Shown one piece after another: positions 1-10,011 of a stretch of DNA of 64,000 bases. Source of the stretch: Paraburkholderia sp. PREW-6R (GTDB lineage: Bacteria; Pseudomonadota; Gammaproteobacteria; Burkholderiales; Burkholderiaceae). A model generated the notes under the pieces. The model did not search any database, had not been told where the DNA came from, and was given only the letters and a program-made list of their open reading frames with translations. The DNA lies in the NCBI RefSeq assembly GCF_039621805.1, contig NZ_CP155073.1, positions 372,001 to 436,000 on the forward strand. Reading direction: 5' to 3'. Position 1 is the first letter of the stretch. The number at the start of each line of letters is the position of its first letter. Both the position numbers and the translations under genes were made by a program.

Positions 1-153
1 CTGTGCGGTGACGGAGGTCGCCGCGTTCGACGTGGACGGCCCCTGTGGTTTCACCGAAGCACACCCGGCAAGCGCGACAACCGCCGCCGCTACGAAGCCA
101 AGCGCCGCGCCACGCGGCGCCTGGGGAAAGGAAATTAAGCGGGAAAGGCGCAT
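1..153 (-). CDS. lolB: Outer-membrane lipoprotein LolB, N-terminal part (runs off the window)
   Basis: The minus strand reads a start codon followed by a short signal peptide that ends in a lipobox (LAGC, then SVKP), so the product is a lipoprotein. Only the first 51 codons are inside the window. The start codon overlaps the stop of the upstream TPR gene by one base (TGATG), which implies translational coupling. LolB accepts lipoproteins from LolA and inserts them in the outer membrane. A TPR gene followed by lolB is the usual order in Burkholderia, which is the main reason for the name; the visible sequence alone proves only a lipoprotein. Confidence 0.75.
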   Translation of the reverse strand, partial: MRLSRLISFPQAPRGAALGFVAAAVVALAGCASVKPQGPSTSNAATSVTAQ

Positions 154-1994
154 CAAAGATCGTTCACCTGAAGTCGTTGGAGCGTTTTGACGAGCGTGTC
201 GTTATCGGGTTCGAGCTTGCGTGCATCGCGGAACGCGGCGCGCGCCTGATCCTGTGCGCCGGTTTTCCACAACACTTCGCCGAGGTGCGCGCCGATTTCG
301 GCATTCGGCTGAATGTCATAAGCCTTGCGCAACAGCCTGATCGCGTCCGACGTGTCACCCATCCGGTATTTGACCCAGCCGACGCTATCCATGATGAACG
401 CGTCGTTTGGCGCCAGTGACGATGCCTTCTCGACCAGCTTGTCCGCCTCGGCCAGACGCTGACCGCGATCGGCGAGCGAATAGCCAAGCGCGTTGTACGC
501 CTGTGGATTGTCCGGCTGAGTCTGGATCAGCTTGCGCAATTGCGCTTCCATCACGTCGTAATGGCCGTTCTTTTCCGCGGACATCGCGTAGTCATAGGCG
601 AGGTCGGGGTCGTCGGGGAACATGGCCGTGGCCTGCTGCAGGCGCGACTCGGCTTCCGGATAGCGCTTCGCGTCGAACAGGATTGCTGCGTCCGTGCGTG
701 CGATCAGCGCCTGGTCACGCGGATCGGGCGACTGCAGATTGGCGAGCAGCCTGCGCGCGTCGTCGGTCTTGCCCTGCTTCGCGAGCAGTTGCGCGCGCGT
801 GATCTGCGAAGGCACGTACTGCTGGCTCGACGGCGAAATCTTGTTCAGCCAGTCGCTAGCCGCCGCTTCGTTCTTCTGCTCCAGCGACAACTGCGCGAGA
901 TAGATATACGCTTGCCCCGGATCGGCGCCCGGCGTCTTTTCGGCCTGAGACGCATACTGCGTCAGATAGCTCTGTGCGTCGTCGTAATTCTTCTGCTGAA
1001 TCTTGATCAACGCGAGCGCCATGAGCGGCGTGAGATCGTTCGCGTTGTTCTTGTGCATGATCTCGAACTGCTTCTGCGCGTCGTCGAGACGGTCGCTCGC
1101 GAGATACAGCTGGGCAAGCGCAAGACGCGCGTCATGCGACTTCGGGTTCTGCTGCACGTATTTTTCGAGCGACGCAATGCCTTCCTTGCGCTCCTCCGGA
1201 CCCATCTGCGACAACATCAACGCCGCCGGCAAAAAGTCGGGCTTCAGCGTGAGCGCCTGTTCGAGCGACTTGCGCGCGCCGGGCTGATCGTCTGCGAGAA
1301 GCTGCTGGCGTGCGATCGCCAACTGCGCTTCCGGACGGTTCATGTCGTTCTTCAGCAGGTCTTGCAGCACATGCAGGCCGCCGACCCGATTCGGGCCGCG
1401 CGCGAGCAGCAGTTGCAACGCGAGGATCGCATTGCCGCGGTTGTCGGGCGGCACCTTCGTCATTTCGTTCGCAAGCAGCGGCTCGGCGTCGTCGGGCTTG
1501 CCGGAGAGCACCAGCAGCGACGCATCCAGCTGCGCGGCGCGCTCCGAACTCGGCGCATACTGCTGCCACAACTGCGCAGCGGTCAGTGCGTCCGACGGGC
1601 TCTGCGCAGCCAGCGCGATCTCGGTGGCGCGCTGCGCCATGCGCGGATCGTGCGTGTCGCGTGCGAGCGCGAGGTAGGTCTGATAGGCCGGCGCCGGCTG
1701 ATCACGTTGCAACGCGACTTCAGCGGCGAGCACCTGGAAAACGATCTGGCTCGTCAGCGGCACGCTGGGCAAAGACTTCTGATCTTCCGCCGTGGCCGGA
1801 CCCAGCGGCTCGGGCAGCGTGACGGACGTGTCATCGGAGTCCGGCGAAGGGTCCTGCGCATGTGCGGGTACGGCCGCCAGCGCCCAGACGGCGAGCGCGG
1901 CCGCACCCAGCATCCGGCGGGCGGACACGGTGTGCGGCACGCGGGATGCGCTAGCCGGGCGCTTTGAAAACAGCTTCACGAAGGACAAGTTCAT
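153..1994 (-). CDS. Exported tetratricopeptide-repeat protein
   Basis: The 613-residue product starts with MNLSFVK and has a signal peptide ending near AVPAHAQ. The rest is almost entirely helical repeats of TPR type, clear from about residue 85 to the C-terminus (for example the [16 protein letters not shown] and [16 protein letters not shown] units). It is probably a periplasmic or outer-membrane-associated scaffold for protein interactions. An in-frame upstream start exists at 2063 but would put 23 residues before the signal peptide. The stop overlaps the lolB start, so it is the first gene of a tpr-lolB operon and is divergent from mutM. The exact partner is not known from sequence. Confidence 0.85.
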   Translation of the reverse strand: MNLSFVKLFSKRPASASRVPHTVSARRMLGAAALAVWALAAVPAHAQDPSPDSDDTSVTLPEPLGPATAEDQKSLPSVPLTSQIVFQVLAAEVALQRDQPAPAYQTYLALARDTHDPRMAQRATEIALAAQSPSDALTAAQLWQQYAPSSERAAQLDASLLVLSGKPDDAEPLLANEMTKVPPDNRGNAILALQLLLARGPNRVGGLHVLQDLLKNDMNRPEAQLAIARQQLLADDQPGARKSLEQALTLKPDFLPAALMLSQMGPEERKEGIASLEKYVQQNPKSHDARLALAQLYLASDRLDDAQKQFEIMHKNNANDLTPLMALALIKIQQKNYDDAQSYLTQYASQAEKTPGADPGQAYIYLAQLSLEQKNEAAASDWLNKISPSSQQYVPSQITRAQLLAKQGKTDDARRLLANLQSPDPRDQALIARTDAAILFDAKRYPEAESRLQQATAMFPDDPDLAYDYAMSAEKNGHYDVMEAQLRKLIQTQPDNPQAYNALGYSLADRGQRLAEADKLVEKASSLAPNDAFIMDSVGWVKYRMGDTSDAIRLLRKAYDIQPNAEIGAHLGEVLWKTGAQDQARAAFRDARKLEPDNDTLVKTLQRLQVNDL

Positions 1995-2019
1995 GGAAAT
2001 CCGTTCAATGTTTCGGACG

Positions 2020-2041
2020 ATTGTAACGCGCTCGCTACAAT
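2020..2041. promoter_or_regulatory. Divergent promoter candidate between the TPR gene and mutM
   Basis: The two 6-bp arms ATTGTA (2020-2025) and TACAAT (2036-2041) form an inverted repeat in the 87-bp divergent gap. Each arm reads as a good -10 hexamer for one direction: TACAAT on the plus strand for mutM, and TACAAT on the minus strand for the TPR gene. The -35 regions are poor matches, so this is an inference. Confidence 0.3.
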
Positions 2042-2081
2042 ACGCGCACAACCACTCACGCAAGTTGCAGACCAGTTAGAC

Positions 2082-2912
2082 ATGCCAGAGTTGCCAGAAG
2101 TTGAGGTTACCCGACGGGGGATCGAGCCGTATGTCGCCGGCCGCAAAGTGGAGAGCGTCGATGTGCGCACGCCCGCGTTGCGCTGGCCGATTCCCGCCGA
2201 CCTTGCGAAAACCTTGCGTGGTCACGTCGTCCGCAAAGTCGAACGGCGCGGCAAGTATCTGCTGTTCGAAATCGACGCCGGGTGGTTCATCGTCCATCTT
2301 GGCATGACCGGCACGTTGCGCGTGCTGCGCCACGTGCCGCATCCGCCGGCGGCGGCAAAACACGATCACGTGGACTGGATCTTCGACGACTTCATTTTGC
2401 GCTTTCGCGACCCGCGCCGCTTCGGCGCGATCCTCTGGCATCCGCGCGAGTCCGGCGACGTGCTCGACCATCCTCTGCTTGCCAGTCTCGGCGTCGAGCC
2501 GTTTTCGCCGGCGTTTTCCGGCGCGCTCATGCATCGGCTTACACGAGGGCGCAAGGTGTCGGTGAAGCAGGCGCTGCTGGCGGGTGTAATCGTCGTAGGC
2601 GTGGGAAATATCTACGCGTCGGAAAGCCTTTTCCGCGCCGGCATTCGTCCTACGACGGCGGCGGGCCGCGTCTCGCTCGTGCGCTACGATCTGCTCGCCG
2701 ACGCCGTGCGCGTGACGCTCGCCGCTGCGATCGAGAAGGGCGGCAGCACGCTGCGCGATTTCGTCGGCAGCGACGGCGAGAGCGGCTACTTTCAGCTCGA
2801 CTATTTCGTCTACGATCGCGCGGGTTTGCCGTGCCGCGTGTGTGGAACGCCGATCAAACAGATCGTCCAGGGACAGCGTTCCACGTATTTCTGCCCTACC
2901 TGCCAGCGTTAG
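2082..2912 (+). CDS. mutM: Formamidopyrimidine-DNA glycosylase (Fpg/MutM)
   Basis: The enzyme removes oxidised purines such as 8-oxoguanine from DNA and nicks the abasic site. The protein has the family length (276 aa) and begins MPELPEVE, where Pro2 (the N-terminal nucleophile after Met removal) and Glu3 are catalytic. The H2TH region is around residues 150-230, and a C-terminal zinc finger is present (CRVC, then CPTC near the end). mutY starts 6 bases after its stop, so the two arms of 8-oxoguanine repair are probably co-transcribed here. Confidence 0.97.
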   Translation: MPELPEVEVTRRGIEPYVAGRKVESVDVRTPALRWPIPADLAKTLRGHVVRKVERRGKYLLFEIDAGWFIVHLGMTGTLRVLRHVPHPPAAAKHDHVDWIFDDFILRFRDPRRFGAILWHPRESGDVLDHPLLASLGVEPFSPAFSGALMHRLTRGRKVSVKQALLAGVIVVGVGNIYASESLFRAGIRPTTAAGRVSLVRYDLLADAVRVTLAAAIEKGGSTLRDFVGSDGESGYFQLDYFVYDRAGLPCRVCGTPIKQIVQGQRSTYFCPTCQR

Positions 2913-2918
2913 AGTTCA

Positions 2919-4043
2919 ATGCCCTCCCGTTTGTCCGCACCCTCCACTTCGTCCGCCGCCGCTGTCTCGCCCGCCTGCAGCGCCATGCCCGATTTTTCCG
3001 CGCGGCTGATCGCATGGCAGCGTCAGCATGGGCGCCATGATCTGCCGTGGCAAAACACGCGTGATCCTTATCGCATCTGGCTGTCTGAAATCATGCTTCA
3101 GCAGACTCAGGTGTCGACGGTGATCCCGTACTACGCGAAGTTTCTTGCGCGTTTTCCGACGGTCGTCGCGCTGGCCGCCGCGCCGGTGGACGACGTGATG
3201 GCACTGTGGGCCGGCCTTGGCTATTACACGCGCGCGCGCAACCTGCATCGCTGCGCGCAGGTGGTGGTCGAACAGCATGGCGGTGCGTTCCCGGCATCGG
3301 TCGACGCACTCGCGGAATTGCCCGGCATCGGCCGCTCGACGGCGGCGGCGATCGCGTCGTTCGCGTTCGGCGCGCGCGCGACGATTCTGGACGGCAACGT
3401 GAAGCGCGTGCTCGCGCGTGTGTTTGGCGTCGAAGGCTTTCCGGGCGAAAAGAAAGTCGAAAACGGGATGTGGACGCTGGCGGAATCATTGCTGCCGTCG
3501 AATGCATCGGACGACGAAGTTAGCGCCTATACGCAAGGGCTGATGGATCTCGGCGCAACACTATGCGTGCGCGGCAAACCTGATTGTCTGCGTTGCCCGT
3601 TCGCTGCCGACTGCGTCGCCAACGTGACCGGCCGTCAGCGTGAATTGCCCGCGGCGCGTCCGAAGAAGACGGTGCCCACGCGTCGTACATGGATGCTCGT
3701 GCTGCGCGACGGCAACGCGGTGATGCTGGAGAAGCGTCCGCCCTCGGGCATCTGGGGCGGTCTGTGGAGCCTGCCTGAAGCGCCGGATGAAGCCGCGCTT
3801 GCCAAGCGCGCGCGTGCTTTCGGCGGCGGCGAGGTGTCGCGGCTCGCGCCGCTCACGCATGTGTTCACGCACTTCAGGCTGGACATCGAACCGCGAATGA
3901 CCGAGCTGGACCGTGGTATCGACGCGCTAACGGCGCTTGGCGACGCCGACACCGCATGGGTCGCGCTGGACGATCTCGATTCGTTCGGCGTGCCCGCGCC
4001 GGTGCGCAAACTGCTGGATGGTTTGCAAGGCTCGCTGATCTGA
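2919..4043 (+). CDS. mutY: A/G-specific adenine DNA glycosylase (MutY)
   Basis: MutY removes adenine paired with 8-oxoguanine and completes the GO repair system begun by MutM, encoded just upstream. Visible motifs are the helix-hairpin-helix ELPGIGRSTAAAI, the four iron-sulfur cysteines C216, C223, C226 and C232 (spacing 6-2-5), and a C-terminal Nudix-like 8-oxoG recognition domain. The first start gives 374 aa. A second ATG at 2985 (MPDFSARLIAWQ, 352 aa) aligns better with the E. coli N-terminus and may be the true start; neither has a clear ribosome-binding site. Confidence 0.95.
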   Translation: MPSRLSAPSTSSAAAVSPACSAMPDFSARLIAWQRQHGRHDLPWQNTRDPYRIWLSEIMLQQTQVSTVIPYYAKFLARFPTVVALAAAPVDDVMALWAGLGYYTRARNLHRCAQVVVEQHGGAFPASVDALAELPGIGRSTAAAIASFAFGARATILDGNVKRVLARVFGVEGFPGEKKVENGMWTLAESLLPSNASDDEVSAYTQGLMDLGATLCVRGKPDCLRCPFAADCVANVTGRQRELPAARPKKTVPTRRTWMLVLRDGNAVMLEKRPPSGIWGGLWSLPEAPDEAALAKRARAFGGGEVSRLAPLTHVFTHFRLDIEPRMTELDRGIDALTALGDADTAWVALDDLDSFGVPAPVRKLLDGLQGSLI

Positions 4044-4090
4044 TCTGATTCGATCTGACTGGGCCGGGCGGCGCAGCGCGAGCCCGCGGT

Positions 4091-4726
4091 TTATAGCAGC
4101 TGATGCTGCTGCATGTAGTGATGAACCACGTCGATCCGCGCGCCGGCGTCCTGCAGTTCCATCAGCTTTTGCCGCGCGCGCAGTGCGATCGGCAGCACTT
4201 CGGCGAGACGGTTCGACACCCACGACGGATCGTCCAGCCTGAACGGTTCGGCGAACGGCAAGCTGTCGGGGTCGCGCTCACGGATGGTCGCGATGATCCG
4301 CTCCAGTACTTCAGCACACGCGCCGAACTTCGCCAGTTGTTCGTTGCCTTCGAGCGGCGTGTCGTCACCGAGCGGGTCCGCCATGCCGACCAGCAAACCG
4401 CTGGATTCCACACGATGCGACAGCAGGCGAAAGCGCTTCGTGCCTCGCGCGCGGATCAGCAGCATGCCGAATGCTTCGACATCACACTCTTCGATTTCGG
4501 CGAGACAGCCGATTGTTTCGGGCACCGAAGGCTCGTCTTCACGCGCCACCTCGGCGCCGCTTTTCAGCAGACACACGCCGAACGGCGTTTTTTCCCGAAG
4601 ACAGTCGCGCGCCATGTCGAGATAGCGCGCTTCGAAAATCTTCAGCGGCAGGAGCCCGTCGGGAAACAGCACCGTGTGCAGTGGAAAAAGCGGCACATCG
4701 GCAAGCACAGTAGAAGTGGTAGACAT
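4091..4726 (-). CDS. LON N-terminal (substrate-binding) domain protein
   Basis: The 211-residue protein consists of the LON N-terminal domain only (VPLFPLHTVLFPDGLLPLKIFE at the start is the typical opening), with no AAA+ ATPase or protease part. Stand-alone LON-domain proteins are common in proteobacteria. They resemble the substrate-recognition part of Lon, but their role is not established. It converges on mutY and lies 39 bases downstream of rapZ on the same strand, so it may be read from the rapZ transcript. Confidence 0.85.
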   Translation of the reverse strand: MSTTSTVLADVPLFPLHTVLFPDGLLPLKIFEARYLDMARDCLREKTPFGVCLLKSGAEVAREDEPSVPETIGCLAEIEECDVEAFGMLLIRARGTKRFRLLSHRVESSGLLVGMADPLGDDTPLEGNEQLAKFGACAEVLERIIATIRERDPDSLPFAEPFRLDDPSWVSNRLAEVLPIALRARQKLMELQDAGARIDVVHHYMQQHQLL

Positions 4727-4765
4727 GGCGCAACGCTTCGAGTTAAGGCCGCGCGACGCGGCCGG

Positions 4766-5659
4766 TTAAGCCACTAACTTCGAGGATGCGCTGGGGTCCA
4801 CCGGCGCATCGCGGTGCCGCACAATCACATTCGCCGCCGATGCGAGACGCGCGGCGAGCGTCTCGGCAATGAACACCGAGCGATGCTGCCCACCCGTGCA
4901 ACCGATCGCGACCGTCAGATAACTGCGGTTGTCGTCACGGAAATGCGGCAGCCATTTGGCGAGAAACGCTTCGATGTCGCTGATCATTTCATGCACGACG
5001 GGCAGCGCATCGAGAAAATCCACTACCGGTTTGTCGAGGCCCGTAAGAGGCCGTAATTCACGATCGTAGTACGGGTTGGGCAGCGTGCGTACGTCGAAAA
5101 CGAAATCGGCGTCGAGCGGCACGCCGCGCTTGAATCCGAACGATTCGAACATCAGCACGAGTCCCGCCGACTCCTGTTCGATGAAACGCTTGACCCATGC
5201 GCGCAACACGTTTGCGCGCAGATTGCTGGTGTCGATCTGCTGGCCGAACTCGGCAAGGCCTGCAACGAGTTCGCGTTCACGTTCGATCGCTTCGGCAAGC
5301 GACGTGAGCAGGCCGACATCGGCATCATACGCAGTGGAGCCTGAGAGCGGGTGGCGGCGGCGCGTTTCGGAGAAGCGTTGAATCAGCGCCTGCGTGCTGG
5401 CATTCAGGAACAGAACGCGAACATCGTGGGAGCGGGACAGGTCGCGGATCATCGCGGGCATTTCGTCGAGCGACGCGCTGGAACGCGCATCGATCGCGAC
5501 CGCGAGGCGCTCCTGGCCGTCTTCGGCGAGATAGGCGGCGAGTTCCGGGAGAAAGCGCGGCGGCAGATTGTCGACGCAGTAATAGCCCGCGTCTTCAAGC
5601 GCGTTCAGAGCAACTGACTTGCCGGAGCCGGATATACCGGTGATCAGGATTATGCGCAT
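4766..5659 (-). CDS. rapZ: RNase adapter protein RapZ / nucleotide-binding protein
   Basis: RapZ is an RNA-binding adapter that in enterobacteria senses glucosamine-6-phosphate and targets the sRNA GlmZ to RNase E. The 297-residue protein has a P-loop at residues 8-15 (GISGSGKS) and the conserved C-terminal block [11 protein letters not shown] start it at MRIILITG; an upstream in-frame start at 5779 would add 40 residues with no similarity. In beta-proteobacteria the gene follows hprK and ptsN, as here, and a GlmZ partner is not assured, so the function outside the family name is inference. Confidence 0.92.
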   Translation of the reverse strand: MRIILITGISGSGKSVALNALEDAGYYCVDNLPPRFLPELAAYLAEDGQERLAVAIDARSSASLDEMPAMIRDLSRSHDVRVLFLNASTQALIQRFSETRRRHPLSGSTAYDADVGLLTSLAEAIERERELVAGLAEFGQQIDTSNLRANVLRAWVKRFIEQESAGLVLMFESFGFKRGVPLDADFVFDVRTLPNPYYDRELRPLTGLDKPVVDFLDALPVVHEMISDIEAFLAKWLPHFRDDNRSYLTVAIGCTGGQHRSVFIAETLAARLASAANVIVRHRDAPVDPSASSKLVA

Positions 5660-5849
5660 GGAGTCGAGAGATGTGTACGTTTCATCATAGCATCTGGCCC
5701 GCGTGCGCGTACCGGCTCGCCAGCTTTGACGGTCGCACGTAAGGCGCGTTGAGCGGGGCGCTCCGGCCTGTTGGGGCAAGGCCGTTCATGCGCTTTTTCC
5801 GGGTCAGGCGATCGCTGCGGGCACTGGGAGCGCCGCGAGCGTCGCACGA

Positions 5850-6818
5850 TCAGATCAGCTTGCCGGGGAACTGGCTGTCCGGGTCCTGCATCGCCAGACG
5901 CTGGCGATCCATGAAGTCGCGCAACGTGTCGATACCGCGCAATTGCAGGATTGTGTTACGCACGGCGGCTTCCACGAGCACCGCGAGGTTCCGGCCGGCC
6001 GCCACCTGGATCGTGACCTTGCTGATCGGCAGGCCGAGTACGTCGACGGTCTGGCTTTCCAGCGGCAGCCGCTGGAATTCACCGTCAGGACGGCGTACCA
6101 GTTGCACGATCAACTTCAGTTTCATTTTCCGCCGGACAGCCGTTTCACCAAAAATCGTTTTGATGTCCAGCAGGCCCAGTCCACGTACTTCCAGCAGATT
6201 CTGCAGAAGCGGCGGGCAGCGCCCCTCGACGAAGTCAGGGCCCAGACGCACGAAGTCCACCGCGTCGTCGGCCACGAGGCCGTGGCCGCGGCTGATCAAC
6301 TCAAGACCGAGCTCACTTTTGCCAAGGCCTGAGTCGCCGGTGAGCAGCACGCCCATGCCGAGAATGTCGAGAAATACGCCATGCAGCGTGGCACGTGGCG
6401 CCAGAATGCGCGACATGTAGAGCCGCAGGCTGTCGATCACCGCGGCGGCTGACATGGGCGTGGTGAAAAGCGGCGTGGAGGAGCGCGTGCAACGCAGCAC
6501 CAGTTCCGGCGGTGCCGCGACGCCGCCCGCCACCACCAGGAACGGCGGTTCCAACGCGATCAGCTCCGCCATGTGGCGCGAGCGGTCTTCGTCCGTCTGG
6601 CGTTTGTAGTAGTCGATTTCGGCGTCGCCCAGCACCTGGATCCGGTTCGGGTGGATCAGGTTCAAGTGGCCGACAAGGTCGGCGCTCGACGTGGCATTGG
6701 CGACCGATTCCGAAGAAAAGCCGCGTTCCCAGCCTTCATGCCCTGTCAGCCAGCTCAGTTTGAGTGTGGCTGCATTATCGTCGAAAATGCTTTGGGCGTT
6801 GATGCTGGACGTATCCAT
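5850..6818 (-). CDS. hprK: HPr kinase/phosphorylase
   Basis: HprK phosphorylates a serine on the phosphocarrier HPr using ATP and can reverse the reaction. The 322-residue protein carries the P-loop GDSGLGKSE at about residue 160 and the family signature [11 protein letters not shown]. In proteobacteria lacking sugar PTS control it is thought to tune the nitrogen-type PTS. Gene order ptsN-hprK-rapZ on one strand supports this. A ribosome-binding site (CTGGAG) precedes the start. About 190 bases without a gene separate it from rapZ. Confidence 0.95.
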   Translation of the reverse strand: MDTSSINAQSIFDDNAATLKLSWLTGHEGWERGFSSESVANATSSADLVGHLNLIHPNRIQVLGDAEIDYYKRQTDEDRSRHMAELIALEPPFLVVAGGVAAPPELVLRCTRSSTPLFTTPMSAAAVIDSLRLYMSRILAPRATLHGVFLDILGMGVLLTGDSGLGKSELGLELISRGHGLVADDAVDFVRLGPDFVEGRCPPLLQNLLEVRGLGLLDIKTIFGETAVRRKMKLKLIVQLVRRPDGEFQRLPLESQTVDVLGLPISKVTIQVAAGRNLAVLVEAAVRNTILQLRGIDTLRDFMDRQRLAMQDPDSQFPGKLI

Positions 6819-6938
6819 GAGTCAGTGACTCCAGTGTGGGCCGCTTTGCCAGGCAAGCGCCGCCGCTTGCCTGACGTTACCGCATGCGCGCGCGTGAGCG
6901 GCATGCGGCTAACCGGCGTGCGGATAACCGCCGATGCA

Positions 6939-7394
6939 TCAAGGTTGCCACTGAGTGAGCAGGCGATGCAATGCTTCACGGTCTTCTTCTGTATGAAGAC
7001 GCTCGCGAGCCTCGCGATCGGACAGCAATTGCGCAATTTCCGAGAGGATTTCGAGGTGCTGCTGCGTGGCCTGTTCCGGCACGAGCAGAAAGATCAGCAA
7101 TGAGACCGGCTGACCGTCGGGCGATTCGAAGGGGATGGGTTCAGCAAGACGCACGAATGCAGCGAGCGGTTGCTTCAGGCCTTTGATCCGGCCATGCGGA
7201 ATGGCAACGCCTTCGCCGAGCCCGGTGGACCCGAGGCGCTCACGCGCAAACAGATTGTCTGTGACCGTACTGCGGGCAATGCCGTTCTGGTTCTCGAAGA
7301 TCAGGCCCGCTTGCTCGAACACGCGCTTCTTGCTGGTGACCGATAGTCCGACGACGACGTTCTCGAGGGGAAGAAATTTGGCTAAACGATTCAT
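6939..7394 (-). CDS. ptsN: Nitrogen PTS enzyme IIA (PtsN)
   Basis: PtsN is the phosphoryl-accepting EIIA of the nitrogen PTS, a regulatory chain (PtsP-NPr-PtsN) that does not transport sugar and affects potassium transport, nitrogen and stress responses. The 151-residue protein has the phospho-acceptor His67 in GVAIPHGR. The start MNRLAKFLPLEN fits the family; an ATG 60 bases upstream lacks family sequence. It lies between hpf and hprK, the classical rpoN-hpf-ptsN arrangement. Confidence 0.94.
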   Translation of the reverse strand: MNRLAKFLPLENVVVGLSVTSKKRVFEQAGLIFENQNGIARSTVTDNLFARERLGSTGLGEGVAIPHGRIKGLKQPLAAFVRLAEPIPFESPDGQPVSLLIFLLVPEQATQQHLEILSEIAQLLSDREARERLHTEEDREALHRLLTQWQP

Positions 7395-7662
7395 GTTGAC
7401 AGGCGAAAACGTGGCCTGGGTGCTCCTCGCTGGGGCGTTTGGGTGGCGTTCCATTCGACTGATGCTCGCGGTGACATGCCTGGGAGTTCAGAAATGCAGG
7501 ACTCCGGCCGACTTCCGTAAAAATCAGGTAGACCCCGATGGTAACCGGAACATTATAGAACAGGGTTGCCACCGATGGTGCGGCGCGCCATCCATGCGCA
7601 ACAGGTTTTTAACGGTTTAGTCCACGCGTCGCGAAGCTGCGCGAAAACGGGCCCCAGAAGCG
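7395..7662. other. Gene-free gap between hpf and ptsN
   Basis: I see no gene here. The gap holds the hpf terminator at its far side (7663-7688) and, on the minus strand, a perfect TATAAT hexamer at 7557-7552 that could start a separate ptsN transcript. No TTGACA-like -35 lies at the right distance. A partial GG/GC sigma-54-like string just upstream of the hexamer does not keep the required -12 GC. Confidence 0.4.
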
Positions 7663-7688
7663 AAAAACCGCCCAGTTGCGGGCGGTTT
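7663..7688 (-). terminator. Rho-independent terminator after hpf
   Basis: On the minus strand a perfect 9-bp stem (AAACCGCCC paired with GGGCGGTTT, 6-base loop) is followed by two further T residues. It lies 40 bases downstream of the hpf stop and separates rpoN-hpf transcripts from ptsN-hprK-rapZ, at least in part. Confidence 0.7.
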
Positions 7689-7727
7689 GGCGACTACACG
7701 AGAAATGAGTAAAACCCTCTAATTTCC

Positions 7728-8084
7728 CTATTGCGGCGGCACGTCCAGTTGCGGCGCCGGCTGATACTTCAGGGCGTCGTGCGCGTGGCCCTGCAGACGA
7801 TCCTTGTGGCGTAACACTTGCCGATCCAGCTTGTCGATCATCAGATCGATTGCAGCGTAAAGGTCGCTGTCGCAGCTCTCGACAAAGATGTCCTTGCCCT
7901 TGAGATGCAGGTTGATTTCAACCTTTTGACGCTTTTCCTTTTCCTTGTGGTTGTCGACCGAGAGGACCACACTGCCGTCGATGACCTGATCAAAATGTCT
8001 TAGCACCCTATCCAGTTTGGTGATCACGTATTCGCGCAACGCAGGCGTTACTTCGAGGTGGTGTCCACTGATCTGCAGATTCAT
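7728..8084 (-). CDS. hpf: Ribosome hibernation-promoting factor, HPF/YfiA family
   Basis: The 118-residue protein begins [20 protein letters not shown], the usual opening of HPF/RaiA proteins, and has the basic [12 protein letters not shown] segment. It binds stationary-phase ribosomes and promotes their inactive dimer or monomer form. It is the short type, lacking the extra C-terminal domain of long HPF. The start is set by a good ribosome-binding site (GGAGA) and the family N-terminus. It follows rpoN, the order found in most proteobacteria. Confidence 0.93.
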   Translation of the reverse strand: MNLQISGHHLEVTPALREYVITKLDRVLRHFDQVIDGSVVLSVDNHKEKEKRQKVEINLHLKGKDIFVESCDSDLYAAIDLMIDKLDRQVLRHKDRLQGHAHDALKYQPAPQLDVPPQ

Positions 8085-8255
8085 AGTGCTTCTCCAAGCT
8101 AGTGGCCGCCTGGTCCGCACGATGACGTAGGTCCGGTCGATCTGTCGGCTTGCCTGAGTCGTTCCCCGTTGACTGACTTCTGGCAGGTCGCGTCGGCCGG
8201 CCTGTCCGCCAACTTGCGGAGCGGCCGGTAAATGCCCGCCGCAGGAAGCGACGCG

Positions 8256-9770
8256 CTATAAAGACTTGCGCAGGTTGACTGCTGGAATCTTGAGCGCTTC
8301 ACGATACTTCGCGACGGTACGCCGTGCGACGACGAAGCCCTGTTCCGCCAGCAGTTCGGCTATGCGACTGTCTGAAAGAGGCGATTTTGAGTTTTCCGCT
8401 CCTATCAGTTGTTTGATGAGCGCGCGAATGGCCGTGGAAGAGGCTGCGCCGCCCGTGTCAGTCGAAACGTGTGATCCGAAAAAGTACTTGAATTCAAGCG
8501 TCCCGAATGGGGTCAGCATGTATTTACCGGTTGTCACACGCGAGACAGTTGACTCGTGTAAACCCAGCGTATCAGCAATTTCCCGCAAAACCAAGGGGCG
8601 CATGGCAATTTCGCCGTGCACAAAAAAGCTCTTTTGACGCTCGACAATGGCTTGCGCGACCCTGAGGATAGTCTCGAAACGCTGCTGGATATTCTTGATC
8701 AGCCAGCGTGCTTCCTGCAGTTGCTGGCGCAACGATCCACTGCCCGGGTCCCCCCGGTTATTGCGCAGAATATTGGCATACAGGTGATTGATGCGCAGCT
8801 TCGGCACCACCTCGGGGTTCAGCTCCGCCTGCCACCCCTGAGCCGTTTTGCGCACCATGATGTCGGGCACCACGTAGTCTGCTTCGGCCTTGCCGTAAGC
8901 CGCGCCGGGAAACGGTTCGAGCGAGCGAATCAGTACATGCGCATCGCGCAGATCGTCGTCGCTTGCCTTCAGGTGTTTGCGCAGACGCGTGAAGTCGCGC
9001 GCAGCGAGCAGTTCCAGATGATGCGCAACGATCTCCAACGCCAGTGTGCGCGTGGGCGACCCCGGAAGCCGCAACAATTGCAGCCTCAGGCATTCGGATG
9101 CGGAGCGCGCGCCGACACCCGCCGGGTCGAAGCTATGCAACAGCGCCAGGGCGGCGTTCAGTTCGTCCTGATCGACTTCGAGTTCTTCCGGCAGATCGGC
9201 CTGTACCTCTTCGAGCGTGGCGGAAAGATAGCCATCGTCGTCGAGCGATTCGATCAGGAAGGTGATCAGCGCGCGGTCGCGTTGACCCGCCGAAGTCACG
9301 CGCAATTGCGCCATCAGATGATCGCGCAGCGAAGTGCTCGATTCGTGGATCTGCAGAGGCGGCAGATCGTCGTCGTCGGAAGCGTTGCCGGAGCGGCCGT
9401 AGTCATCCAGATTCCACTGCGAAGCATCGCCGTTACCGTCGCCCGAGAGGCCGTTGTATTCATCCACGCCTTGGGGTTCGCCGTTTTCGGCGCGATCGCC
9501 GCTGCTGGACGATGACGAAACGTTGCCGCCCATCTGGTCGGGCGGCGCCGATGAGCCAGGCGCCTGAGCGATCAGCGAGCCGTCCGCCGCCACGCGAAGC
9601 GGGCTCGCGATCCAGTCGTCCTCGTTCTCGAGGAGCGGATTCTGCGAGATCGCCATGGAGACTTCCTGTTGCAGTTCGAGCGTAGACAACTGCAGCAGCC
9701 GGATGGACTGCTGCAGCTGCGGGGTCAGCGCAAGATGCTGCGATAGGCGGAGTTGGAGACTGGCTTTCAT
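8256..9770 (-). CDS. rpoN: RNA polymerase sigma-54 factor
   Basis: RpoN directs RNA polymerase to -24/-12 promoters that need an enhancer-binding activator. The 504-residue protein has region I ([21 protein letters not shown]), an acidic, Ser/Gly/Asp-rich region II (about residues 65-135, longer than in enterobacteria), the core-binding region, the helix-turn-helix around LHESTVSRV, and the RpoN box [10 protein letters not shown] near the C-terminus. It lies between lptB and hpf in the conserved order. No clear ribosome-binding site precedes the ATG. Confidence 0.97.
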   Translation of the reverse strand: MKASLQLRLSQHLALTPQLQQSIRLLQLSTLELQQEVSMAISQNPLLENEDDWIASPLRVAADGSLIAQAPGSSAPPDQMGGNVSSSSSSGDRAENGEPQGVDEYNGLSGDGNGDASQWNLDDYGRSGNASDDDDLPPLQIHESSTSLRDHLMAQLRVTSAGQRDRALITFLIESLDDDGYLSATLEEVQADLPEELEVDQDELNAALALLHSFDPAGVGARSASECLRLQLLRLPGSPTRTLALEIVAHHLELLAARDFTRLRKHLKASDDDLRDAHVLIRSLEPFPGAAYGKAEADYVVPDIMVRKTAQGWQAELNPEVVPKLRINHLYANILRNNRGDPGSGSLRQQLQEARWLIKNIQQRFETILRVAQAIVERQKSFFVHGEIAMRPLVLREIADTLGLHESTVSRVTTGKYMLTPFGTLEFKYFFGSHVSTDTGGAASSTAIRALIKQLIGAENSKSPLSDSRIAELLAEQGFVVARRTVAKYREALKIPAVNLRKSL

Positions 9771-10011
9771 GGCAAATTGAGATTCATTGTAGAGAGTTTG
9801 CCACGACCGCGATACATTGCGACAGCCGCAATCACGCGTGAGCCCGATTTTTGCTCATGCCAGGCACAGTGGTGCCCAGGTCAAAAATGCTGATGTGCGG
9901 CGCCGCGAAGGGGCCGACGGAGTCGCCGCAAAGCGGGCGAGCAGGCTGGCCGGAATGTCCACTGGCAAGCTGGCCGTGGCCGCCGGACTGCGCCGACGGC
10001 CCTTTGCGCAC

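Noticed and set aside
540..1967. 475-codon plus-strand frame over the TPR gene
   Set aside because: Antisense to the TPR repeats and rich in Arg/His; no motifs.
7552..7575. Sigma-54-like GG-N10-GC promoter before ptsN
   Set aside because: The sequence has a GG, but the -12 element reads GTTC and lacks the conserved GC, so it fails the consensus.
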